From the NCBI GenBank assembly GCA_013398615.1, contig VZSR01000055.1, positions 4,850,717-4,914,716 of the forward strand: a DNA stretch of 64,000 nucleotides, written 5' to 3'. The notes under the pieces are model-generated. The model did not search any database. It was not told the origin of the DNA and was given only the letters and a program-made list of their open reading frames with translations. The position numbers were made by a program, and so were the translations under genes. How positions within the stretch are numbered: the first letter of the stretch is position 1; every line of letters starts with the position of its first letter. Positions 11,448 to 22,335 of this stretch are shown piece by piece. This DNA is from Brachypodius melanocephalos (taxonomy: Eukaryota > Chordata > Aves > Passeriformes > Pycnonotidae).

Positions 11448-12931
11448 TCACACGGACAGGTCAGGTTGTTCAGAGCTTTCAAAATTTTGATCTTGAAATA
11501 TTCCAGTGCTGGAAACTGCATAACTGCTCCAGGCACCGGCTCTTTGCCCTCATAGGGAAAAATTTTCTGCTTATATCCTGCCTGAACCTCTTGTTTCAAG
11601 CTGAACCCACTGCCCATCATCTCTGCACTGCTGTGAATTGTGGTTCTGTCTTCCCTAAAATCTCCATCCAGGTAGGAGAAGGCTGTCTAAACGTACCCCA
11701 AATTCATCTCTCCCCTGTGCTTAGTAAGCCCAGCAGGAGAATTCCTCCAGCCCTTTTAGTGTCTGCCTGCTCAACCCATTCCAGGAGCTGAGCTATACAG
11801 AGCTACACGGCTGCACAAAGCTGAGAATAAAGGATTTCAAACCCAGAGACACACCTGAGTTTAGAGAGAGTGGAAACAATTTGGAGATTTAACAGACAAA
11901 ACAAAAGAATAAATCAAATTCCCAGGACAATTTCAACACCCTGCTCGTCCCGTGTGAGCGGTTCACAACGTTTAATGGCCAGATCTGAGAGGTGACACAT
12001 GGTAATGTCATTGTCAGCCCTGGAGCTGCCCCAGGTGAGGGGAATGGAGAGCAGGAGGATGCCCAGGGAGGGACAGGGCAGCACAGTCAGTGACAGACAC
12101 TGTGGCCAAGGGACAAACCTGCTGCTGATTGCTGGCAGGATTACAGAGCAGGGTTACTGTGCTCACTCACCTACCCCAGTGCACTCTGAATATTATGCTC
12201 CACATTTCTCCTACCCTCTGAAATAAAGCTCTCAACCATTAATGTTAAAAAGACCAGCAACTTCTCAGCAAATCCAGAAATAAAGCTGAAAAGCTGTTCT
12301 GCTCTCAGCACCACACACAGCAGGAAGCAGGGAATAAATAACTTTTTCTTTCCCCCTCCCAACAATTTTGTCAGAAGAATCCTGAGGCTGAGTGTCTGTA
12401 GCAGAAGCTGATCCACCTGCCCCAAAGGTGGACAGGGGGAGAGAGGGAAGGAAGCTCCTCCTTTCAGGCCCCAAGAGTCAAAATAAGCAAATTATTTTTA
12501 CTTGGGCCAGTCAAATATTAGTTTCATATTAAAATCTCAAGTAATGTCAAATTTCTGGCAATAAATAAAAGCCATTTTACAAGAAGACTCTTTGGGTGGA
12601 ACTGAGTATAACTACAACTGAAACTTGTTCTAAATCCTTAAAAAATGAGCTTGTTGGTTCAATACAAGTGTGTTGTTTAGTTCCAAAGCTCAGACTTTGG
12701 TATGAAGAGGGGAATGAGTATAAGGATGTTATTATTTAGCTCTCATGAAGTAAATTTGAACAAGTTTTCTGAGCTTTCCTTATCTTTTTATGGTGGGTGG
12801 GGCAGCACCCTCAGCACTACTCAGCTGTAGTTTAGGCACACCCTACGGTAGGATATTTTACTTTGTGTTTCATAAATTTGAAACCATGCAGAGAAGAGAA
12901 TTAGCATGTTTATAATTTTTCACTTGACATA

Positions 12932-13010
12932 AAAACCCCAAACAAATAAACACTCCAAAGGTAACAGAAAAAAAAAAAAACCAAACCAAAACCAAAAAAA
13001 ACCAAGCACA
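12932..13010 (+). repeat. A/C-rich low-complexity tract
   Basis: AAACCCC-type and CCAAACC-type units plus an uninterrupted A13 run, with very few G or T. It has the same style as 5726-5820 and 22240-22335. Confidence 0.8.
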
Positions 13011-13089
13011 AGTTAGCTAATGTCACCTGGAGCAAGACAAATATGTAGTATTTTGGTAAGTCTTAGATGTTATTTTTTATTGGCATTTA

Positions 13090-13135
13090 AAAAACAAACA
13101 AATACCCAAAAAAAGTAAAAACAAAACCAAGTAAA
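13090..13135 (+). repeat. A-rich (CAAA)n-like tract
   Basis: AAAC and AAAT units, nearly G-free. It lies about 80 bases beyond the tract at 12932-13010 and may have the same origin. Confidence 0.75.
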
Positions 13136-16100
13136 GGCAATAAAGATTCTTAGATAGAAGAAATGAAAACAAACCCCTTTCTTTGTAAGCCTTGCACACC
13201 TCAGATCAACAAAAGAGTTAATTCAAGTCAGTGTGAGCCAGGGTTGGATTTGTCTCTGTCCTTTAAAATACAAGTAACCAGTCACACTGACAGGCTGCAT
13301 TCCTAGGAATTTTTTTGAAGTTAAAAGGAAAATGGACAGAAAAGTGGAGTTAATCACACCTTTTATCAGCCATTTTCAATTAAAAATAGAGAAATGGAGA
13401 GAAAAATTCCTTTGCCTTCAGAGAATGGCATCTCTGAACAAAAGAGAAACTGAGCAAGCACTTGTCTGCCTGCCTGGCTGCTGTCATTGTGGAGATTCAT
13501 CTGCTACAGACGACACCTTCCCTGGCTGCTAGGTACAGAGAACTGGGGCTTCACTCACTGCCAGACACCCACAGAACACACTCTGCTCCTGGAAGTGTTT
13601 TAAGGGCTGTCTTGCCTTCCAAAGCCAAGCCAGGGTGGCAGAGCACCTCACTGGAGGGTTCTGTGCATCCCTGAGACACCACAGCATGCTTTAAAATCCC
13701 ACCAGATCACAAGAAACTGTGAGACTGCAGGCATTTAACCCCTTTAGGCTGAAAACTCCAAGTTTCAGGCCAAAAGCCAGGAATCACAGCCCCTCTGAGG
13801 GGGGCAGCTGCTGGATTTGTGACTGCCTCACATCACCACAATGGTCACTAAGAGTTGTAAATAAATTTGGTCTGGAAGAGTTATTTAACGTGCTTATTTC
13901 CCAGAGTATTCTTGCAGATTCACTCAGCCCCTCCCACTCAGTTATACCTAGAAAGAAGTACATGGCAAAGGAAAAAAAAAAAATGGGAAAGGGACAAACA
14001 TAAAAACCCCACAGGGCAAATTTCCTCCTCCTTTACTATCACTCACATCTCCTCACAGTAAATATATCCTGGGTGGCCAAGTAATTTGGTATACCACTAT
14101 AAATTAGATGGCATTTACTACAGGGAGGGAGAAAGGCAGAGGAGAAGGAAGCACTCAGATATAGAAGAAGCCATCCATTTTAATAATAAAGGCAATTACT
14201 CCAAATTTTCTTGCAACAACAACATACAGCACCTTCTGTTCAGGTACTCTATTGACTTATGTCCTACCTAATAGTATCTGCAAATACTTTGCTTAGTGAA
14301 GTATGCTCCAGCAGCACCTGATAAGTTTGCATTCATCTTATTCACATTTTATTAAGATGATTGCCTAATCTGCCTCTTGAATTATGGCAGCACATCACAA
14401 CCGACATGGAAGAGCAGGCTTTGAAATGACAAGGCTCTGGGATATTCGTTAGCTTCAATTTACTTTCCTGCACGTAAAGACAATTTAAGGATAGTTCAAG
14501 GTAGGTAGGAACTTCTGAAATGTCTGAAAATTGGTTGGAAATTCCTAGTTTTCTAGCCAGAAAGGATAAATTACTTTTGATTGAACATATACCTACAGCA
14601 GATTCAACTTTTTGAACATTCTTGAATAATACTTTGTTTCAAGAGTATGTTGTTAGTAATGGAAAAACAAAACCAAACCAAGAAAACCCCAGTGTACTCT
14701 ACAAAAGTTTTGTACTCGTTAACAGTTGAGCAAGGATTTGAGGATGGTATAATCTCCACATCAACTGCCCCAATGTTTCTTAAAGAAGAATATGAATGGT
14801 TATCCTAACATCAGCACCCTCTAACACTAGGATTGAGTCTCCCTCTGGATACAACTCACAAGGTCACTTAGATTAAAGCACTGGCAAGAAATGCATGCAA
14901 AGCCCACTGGAAAAAATCCTCCTTCAAGGGATCTCACTGGGTTTGGGATCACACTGAAAGCTTTTCGCTTCAATTAAGACAGCACAGGAAGCAAACCAGC
15001 CTGATGCCCTCACGACAAAGGCTCTCACTCCAACAGGCATTGGGACAGATGTGAAAATTGACTTCCACGCCACGTCCTGGTGTGACAACCAACAGAGAGC
15101 AAAGAGTGGCGATCTTTGCCAGCTTGGGCCTGATTTCAGCTGATGGCCCAGAGCTGACAGACTCTGCATCATTAACACATTTCATGGTGCAGAGAGATGG
15201 TTACATGTGTCAGTAAATGACTTTAATTTGATGAAGACACCTCCTTACCCCCTGTTGGTGTAGATGCTTTCAACTGTGCAGAATGAATTCTGTTGTCTGC
15301 TTATGAAAGGTAATATATAAAGCAACAGAAGATTAAAAAATCGTGTTGGCACAGGCTCTCAGCTCCCTGTGTGGTGCTTTACAGCCACAAATCCTATTAG
15401 CATTAATCAAAGGAAGAAGATAGGCTTTCTCACACCTCTGCTGTGGGAGACAGAACCTGCTCTAAATCTGAGAATTGGAACCTCCGTGAGTGGGGAGGGT
15501 AAAGGAGGGAGGGTGAAGACCTCCCCCTTCCACATGAGGGGAAGACTGGAGAGTTTTTTCCCTACCCTGCCTTCCCCAGAGCTCTGCACACCCCAAAGCA
15601 GCTGTCAGCAAGGTGGGAAGGGCAATGTGAAAAACGAGCTTCACTTTCTTGGTAAAATTTAAAAAGTTTAACAAAAAGACAATAGAAGAGAGAAATAAAG
15701 CAAAGGGTTAAAACAGCCAGGTGCTTGGCATTCAGCCAAGAGCACACTTACTATTTTCAGAAATATCCCTTCAATACTTCTTTCCATTGCATCAGCCTGT
15801 TGCATATTCATAGACCATTATGCATATTCATACCTTTCTACAGACTGATTTCCACATTCCAGGAACTGTTTTGCGTGGCCACTCCTTGGGTCTGCTTTTT
15901 CAGAGCAGGCACGATACTTGGCTGTGGTTTTAATCCATTCTTCTGATCGCTTCCAGTTTGGGCCTTGGTTCTTGCTTTTCACAGATGGGAGGTGTTGGAT
16001 GGTGGATGTTGAGAACCTAATCAAAGAGAGATTTTTAAGGCATCAGGCAGCAGCACAGCCTGTGGGAAAACAAGTCAGATAGACTTTCCTAGACTGGGAG

Positions 16101-16868
16101 GAGCTGTGAGAAGACACTCCAAACAATTTCTAATCTCTGCACCTGCTGTTTTTCCAACTTCTTTAAGGAGAGGTGTTGGTCTGAATGACCGATCACATCC
16201 AATTGTGCTGAAACTGTGCATAAAAAGAGTGTGTCTTTTAATGAACATTGCTATATGTCCTCCAAGAAAATTTGGATTATTATATTCACTGTCCCTAATA
16301 TATAATATTTGATAGTTGGCCTGTCAGCAGCCTTCACCATATGTTCACTGGGTATTATCTAGCTAAGCAGACAGTTCAAGCATACTCTATCAACTATTAC
16401 CACCATGCCTAATACTTGCTAATTGCAGAAATAAAAACAATATCCATCCAGCAAAGCACTTTCAACATTACACCTAAAACATTCATCTTAATACTTACAA
16501 AAAGCCAACAATATATTGTGTATTTATAACAGGCAACAAAGCCCCAGCAGTGGAGCTGAGCTGCCACAGCCCATTTCCCACGGAATCGTGCCCAAACAGA
16601 GCTCTCCACTGAATAATTCCAGCACTGGCAGGCTGTGCCCTGCACTGCTGTATTACAGCTCTGCCCCATAAAACTTTACAATGTATCAGGAAAAAAAATT
16701 AAACGCTAGTGCAGGCTCAGGAGCGTTTCCCTCCTGTGCGTGGAGCAGACACGGCCCACGCTGGCTGAGCTTTGAAACGGATTTCAGATTTCTAGGAAAA
16801 TGGCCAAGATCTGGTACAATGAGGCCACGTGGATCTCCTAAACAGGCATCCAGAAAAAGCCCTGCTTG
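13136..16868. other. Unique non-coding sequence
   Basis: No gene or transposon is recognised. Frames reach about 97 codons. The block 14930-15180 has several CpGs and frames of 71-84 codons on the minus strand, none of which I recognise. A short direct repeat of GCATATTCATA occurs at about 15803 and 15822. Confidence 0.55.
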
Positions 16869-16906
16869 TGAGTATTTTGAGTATGTATGAGTACTTTGAG
16901 TATTTA
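16869..16906 (+). repeat. 19-bp tandem duplication
   Basis: Two adjacent 19-base copies beginning TGAGTAnTTTGAGTATnTA match at 17 of 19 positions and end exactly where the LTR-like sequence begins with TGTTGTGACAGG. The abutment may be chance or may mark the insertion site. Confidence 0.7.
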
Positions 16907-17351
16907 TGTTGTGACAGGTAGAAGAATCATAAAAGAAAGACCTTGTAAAGTCAGGCTTGCTCTATTAAATTGTTAGCCTGTCATTTCTTCTAAGTGCAGC
17001 TAACAAGCAATTTTTAAGTTCCCCTATGAAGCTACTTTGAGAATGAGATGTTCCTTTAAAACAACAATCTATTCTGAGGGTGAAAAATAAGTTCACCTGT
17101 AATAACAAGGGATTTGTCCCATGAGAAGCAGTAAAGAAAACATGTAACCAATTCGAGAATAGACAGATTTGATGGACAAGTAGAACACCTTTTACTAACC
17201 AATAGAGTTATTAACAAGAAAGCTATTAACCAATTAGAAGGTGCCCTCGAGGTTTGTAAAAACTGTATAAAAGACAGCATGCAGCCATAATAAAGAGCCT
17301 TCTGAAGATAATACTGTGTCACTCTGTGTTGTGACCATCTCTACAATGACA
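16907..17351 (+). mobile_element. Solo LTR (LTR-B), endogenous retrovirus
   Basis: The segment begins TGTTGTGACAGG and ends near CTACA (17344) or ATGACA (17351). It has a compact retroviral promoter layout: CCAAT boxes at 17148, 17199 and 17230, TATAAAAG at 17266-17273, and AATAAA at 17289-17294, only about 20 bases beyond the TATA box. A poly(A) signal that close to the TATA box implies a very short R region, as in alpharetroviral LTRs. A short TG-rich stretch plausible as U5 follows. No second copy exists in the window and no gag, pol or env is present, so it is read as a solo LTR. No clear target-site duplication was found, so the ends are good only to several bases. Confidence 0.75.
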
Positions 17352-19177
17352 ATATTACAATAACCTGGCTGCCATGGAACTACTCTTTATCCAGATGCTT
17401 TATACTGGAAATAGTCAAAATTGGAAATTGGCAGAAAGAACATCCCCGCTTGCTGGCGCGTATTTTGAAGAAATAAAAAAATAACAACAACAAAAAAGAA
17501 ATAATATTCCAGCCAAAGCTGCATAACTGGAGAACTACACAGTATTTCTAATTGTGAAAAAAAAAAAAAATCACAAAATCTAAGTGTCTGCCTTATGACA
17601 CATTATATCTTTTCTAAAAACTACACCTTTGTTCAAATAGTAACATTGATTTTCAGAGCTAAGCAAACAGTATTCCCCAAACACTGACTCTGGTAAATCT
17701 GGGTGTGCTTTTGTGCTGTGACATAATCACAGAACATCCTCTTTATTTGCACAACATCTTGGAAATAACGTGAGGAAAATTAGAAGCAAACACTTTCATC
17801 TGTTGACTCAAGGTACTGAGCAGTGGTGTTTGCTACCTGACATAAAAACCTCAAAATTAGTCGTGTGATTATTCTGCCTGCTAAAATAAGTGCACTGTAT
17901 CAAAATACATAGATTTGTTCAATTTCTGCTCTTTCCTCTGGAGGATTTTTTGGAAAGAACAAACATGGTCAAGTAGCATTTCATCCCTACCCCTGCTGTG
18001 GTATTTATGCTTTCCTACCCCTGGGCAGCAATGCTGGGCCAGCTTTGTAAAATGAACTCCAGTACATACACATATTTCTGCTCATCACACCAAATCCCAG
18101 ACCAGATTTCCTGCTGGTATAAGTGGGCTTAACCTAACATTTTCCCCTCATTTACATCAGCAGGTAATTTGGGGCTGTGGTATGCACAAAAAATACAAAT
18201 GTACACTTAAAACTGATTTCAGGGAGAGTGCCCACTGGCAACATTTACCAAACATTGGGATTCCACTGGAATTTCTGAAAACAGTGAGATTTAAACAGCT
18301 GCTTTAATCAAATGATCCTTTGAAAACAAGAAATGGATTGCAAAATTTCGCTGAACAGGATAATACTACTAGTACTACTACCAATAACAATAATACAGTG
18401 GCCTCACTCTAGTAAGAAGCAATGATATTCAACAATTAATTTTCTGTTGTTGTATCCAAATAGATGTAAAACTTGAGCTGGGCAACGAGAAATCGCACTG
18501 CTGAACATTGAACAAGCATCTGCTCTTGTATCAATCCTGTTCCTAGGTTGTAATACCCATTTAATATGCATTTAGCAGCTGAGTTACTGACATCAAACGC
18601 TTCCTAAGTGCCACAAAACTTGCTGGGAACAGACAGATCAGTTCTCACTTCACCCAGACACACTGCTCAGCCTACCTACAACTAAATTGACCTCTTAGAG
18701 TTATCTGCACTGAACTACTGTTGATGTTTTCATTCTATACTTGTTTCCTATATAATTGCAGTATTGGTCAGCTGGCATTGAGCCTTCCAGGAGGATGAGG
18801 AACAATTGAAGGAGGTTCAGAGAAACACAAAAAGAAACATCCTCCAAGAAGATCAGGATAGGTTAATTGAATTTATTTTGCTTTTCAAAGAGGAAGTCAG
18901 GGGCAGAGATGATCATGGTAACTTTTGTATTACTGTTAACTAATCTCACAGCAGGGTCCTCTTCATTCTAAAACACAAAAGGATGAACAATGTCCAAGGC
19001 TTTGGGTTCAAACCAGATAAATGTAGATGAGAAATAAAACTCAAATCTCAAGCTGCAAGCCCAAACAATCACAGCAAATTACTGTTTAAAGCAGCTTCTC
19101 TTTCTTTGCAAATCCTTCAATCAATATCAGGGTGGGTTTTTTGAGGATTTAAGTTCTGTTCTCTTTTGTTGTGGAGT

Positions 19178-19213
19178 TGTTTTTGTTTGTTTGTTTGTTT
19201 GGCTTTTTTTTTC
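19178..19213 (+). repeat. (GTTT)n microsatellite and T-run
   Basis: Four GTTT units followed by GGC and a T9 run. Confidence 0.8.
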
Positions 19214-20199
19214 TCTTTAAAGATCACCTAATTTAGCCACAGTTCCTGAGCTAAAAGCAATCTGTGAGAGTTCTATGACTTCAGTTGATAAACAAATGAA
19301 AAATGGGTTTGGAGAAACTTAAAATTTATAAACCCACCAACCCCCTGTGTGTGTATTCTGTGTGACAGACTCCCAAGCAAGATTAGAGCCACACCTGGGA
19401 ATTTTCAACACCTCTGGAAAGAAAATGCCCTGCTCCAAACAAAACCACCAGAGATAAATCCGGCTTCATGTTGCAGATAGAAAGATGCACAAATGGGAGA
19501 CACAACTCTGACCAAGGTGAATCCCAGCTTTCCCAAAGACAGACAAAAGTCTCTCCCAAATTATGAATCAATTCAGTGTGTTAACATTGGTGTCGTGTTC
19601 ACTTTTATTTTATCAGAACTAATTAGACAACCTTAGGTTGTGGTTGGAGGAATCAATGCTTTGCAAGGACAACAGAACCCTTCACAACTCAAAATATAAA
19701 ACAGAAAAACCAAACCAAACAGAAAACCCCCACACTTTGTAACAGAGTTCTACCATTTCTGAGCTTCAGTTTGGAAAACCCATGTCCCACACATGAACCA
19801 AAGGGATCCATTGAAAACATAAAATATTGCTTCAGCAAGTTCCTTTTTGTCTATAACCCCAGACTGTCACAAAAGTGTTATCTCCACCCTTCTGCAAAGA
19901 CTGATTTCTGCAAAATCAGATATCTCTATGAAATATCTTTTGAAATGTCCCTCTGCATTGGTGTGTCAAAGGACAGTGGATCAATTGTCTTTCAGGCCAA
20001 TATCCTATGTGTTTTAACTCATGAGTCATGAGCAGAAATTAATGATTTATTTCTCTTCTAAAGCATTTATTTTCACAGTCAAGGAAATAAGATTTGTGGT
20101 GCCAAAATGCTGATAGTATGGTATAAATATATTTATATGTTCTTGTAATTATATTTATAGTATACCTGAGGGATTCCAACTCTGCAAATAAATCTTGTC

Positions 20200-20240
20200 A
20201 TTTCCCACACTATGCAAATAAACAATTCCATAGTGGGAAT
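20200..20240. other. Imperfect hairpin
   Basis: TTTCCCACACTATG (20201-20214) pairs with CATAGTGGGAA (20229-20239) except for a two-base bulge, around a loop of about 14 bases that contains ATGCAAAT. The pairing is seen directly; any RNA or protein-binding role is unproven. Confidence 0.45.
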
Positions 20241-20582
20241 GAATGGTGTTTATTCCACTACAGAAAGCTTTTCCCTTTAAAGCAGTGAACTGGTCTATCA
20301 GTATCAGCACCCTGTCAGACAGAAATGGGCAAGTTCCACCAAACTGTGCCAAATTGTGGATCCCTGTCTGCCATGGCCTTGGGGCAGGGGGAAAGAAGAG
20401 GAAATGGGGAGACAGCTTAAGAACTGCAGGTCATTCTGCCCATTTTCCTCCCACTTTTAACCTTAACCAATTCAGCAACTATCAATTTAAACAAATGTAA
20501 CTGCGAGAAGAATTCATTCCCAGTTTAATTCCCTTCCCTTCCTTTGGTGGCATCACTTCAACAGCACCCAGGCACCCTGCAT

Positions 20583-20770
20583 CATTTAATTGCATTTATC
20601 CTCACAGCAACCTTGCAGAGAGGCAAACACCATTATCCCTGCTTGACAAGTGGGGATGTGAAGCACAGAGGAGCTGAATGACCTGCTCAAGGTCACAGGG
20701 AAATCTGTTGCAGCATAAGCACTAAATCCCAGATTTGCTGAGTCCTTTGACAGCACAATCCACCAGAGCT
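20583..20770 (-). mobile_element. MIR-type SINE relic
   Basis: The plus strand follows the reverse complement of the amniote MIR SINE over most of its core and 3' part. Landmarks in order are TTTATCCTCACAGCAACC, CATTATCCCTG, GAAGCACAGAGGAGCTGA, CTGCTCAAGGTCACAGG and AAATCCCAGAT. The matching MIR blocks are TAATCCTCACAACAACCC, ATTATCCCCAT, GAGGCACAGAGAGGTTA, TTGCCCAAGGTCACACAG and GGGATTCGAACC. MIRs were active before or around the amniote radiation and are rare and worn in birds. The recognition is from memory and the copy is diverged, but the collinear order of five blocks is hard to get by chance. Confidence 0.7.
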
Positions 20771-22239
20771 ACCTGCTACTGGTGCTGGCAATTCTTCCTG
20801 AAAGGACAAATTGTATTTACCTTTTAATTACCACAAACTTTTCCTCCGCGCTAAGAAGAAATCAGGGAAATTGCGCAAATCAAAAATTCACTTGGAGAAA
20901 GAATCTGACCTGAAGCATTCCACACAGGACCATAAATACAAACAAAAATGAAAAATCTTTTCTACTTCATAGAGACAGTGTTTTCTTCTTTCAGAATATA
21001 AATTTCTTGATGGCAGCAGTGCAGCACAAAGAGATAAAACACGGCATGCCTTACATGCTGGGGGAAAAAAAGATTTCCTCTCTTTCCTTTTTTTCTTTAC
21101 ACATATTTCATCTTCCCTCTCCTTGTTTCTCCCCTTCCTTTCATAAAGGAAGATAAGTCCTGGCAGTGAAGTTACAGACACCTGTTTCCCAGTTAACTGC
21201 CAGCAAAGGCATTTTTACCATTTCCCTAAGGATGGTGCAGCTCAGACTGAAAATATTTCAAATATTTCACATTCGTACAGGTAAGCCCAGCTCTACAGCT
21301 GCTGGGACATGTTTTTTTTTTCTCTGAGCTAACCTGTCTTCAGAAGGATCTCTCTTCACAAAGTAGCATGGGCTCAACAGGGGATTCTGGGGAACCACAC
21401 AGTTTAAGAGAAAATAATGTGAATAGCAAAGAAGGTAATTGAAAAGGTAAGCAGGTACGTGTGGCAGGAAAGGCAAACATACAGAGGTGAGCTAAGTTAA
21501 TTTACTGAAAGGTCAGAACAGGATCAGTCTTTTGCTCTCCTTGTGCAAGCAGAAGGGGAACAGACACTAGGAGAAACGTGCATTGCTATGCAAATAATCT
21601 GCTTTATAACTACCCTAAAGAATAGGCAGCTTGTACAAAAATGTCAAAGGGAGCGTGGAGAGCAAAGGGGAAGTGTGAATTAGTGAATAACTGAGGAGAG
21701 GGTGGCTAAATGCCACTTTGCCACTGCCCCTTTAGCTATTCTGGAGACACTGTTTCCCTCCCACCCTTCGATCTCCCTCCGTGTAAAATTCAGCACAATT
21801 ATTAGCGATGGAATCACAACAAAATAATGACGTGGAGCACATGAATTTCTGCCAGCAAAAAAAGCTAAATATTATTACCTAGGAAGGAATATGCCTAGGC
21901 ATCTCACATTTCACTCTAATGGCACAGAAAAAAAAAAAAAAAAGAGAAAATTCTGTTGAAAAGTAAGAAAGCCAGTGACTTCCCCTTCAATACTGCATGA
22001 TTACTGCAATTGTACAAACCCTCCCTTCCAGCTCTTCACATCTCACATCCTTCACATAAGTAGGGCCAACAAATGCTGCAATTTCACCTGGACTAGGATG
22101 GGTGAGTGTTGACATTTTCTGTGCACTACTAGCCCTCCTAAGCTATGTAATGTCAGCAACCACTATGGCTTTTTAATGTTCAAACTTCCAAAAGTTTGCC
22201 ATTTGTATGGAATACGAGTAGGGGATTTATCATGTCTCT
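20771..22239. other. Unique non-coding sequence, partly enhancer-like
   Basis: No gene. An A18 run occurs near 21926. The block 21780-21910 is dense in A/T cores (ATTATTAGCGATGG, AATAATGACG) and retains CpGs, which gives it a conserved-element look; this is impression only. Confidence 0.5.
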
Positions 22240-22335
22240 TAAAAAAAAAATCCAACAAAACCAAAAGCAAGCCAACAACAACAACAACACAAAAACAAAC
22301 AAACCAAAAAAGCCCCAAAACAAACAAAACCCCCT
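22240..22335 (+). repeat. A/C-rich low-complexity tract with (CAA)n
   Basis: Nearly T-free sequence of A runs, CAACAACAACAA units and CAAAC units. It resembles the other A/C tracts in the window. Confidence 0.85.

Larger units (their letters stand above)
8027..12931. other. Unique non-coding sequence
   Basis: No gene is recognised. Frames are at most 106 codons. The stretch holds an (ATT)n microsatellite (10278-10293) and a G-rich quadruplex motif (11432-11447), both listed separately. A vague resemblance to an ancient sauropsid repeat near 10008-10060 was judged too weak to call. Confidence 0.55.
17352..20582. other. Unique non-coding sequence
   Basis: No gene is recognised, and frames are very short (at most 86 codons). 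Contents include an A14 run near 17558, a (TAC)n-like patch near 18366-18395, a (GTTT)n tract and an imperfect hairpin at 20200-20240. The block 18480-18640 has an enhancer-like look (TTTAATATGCAT, CAGCTG) but no demonstrated conservation. Confidence 0.55.
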
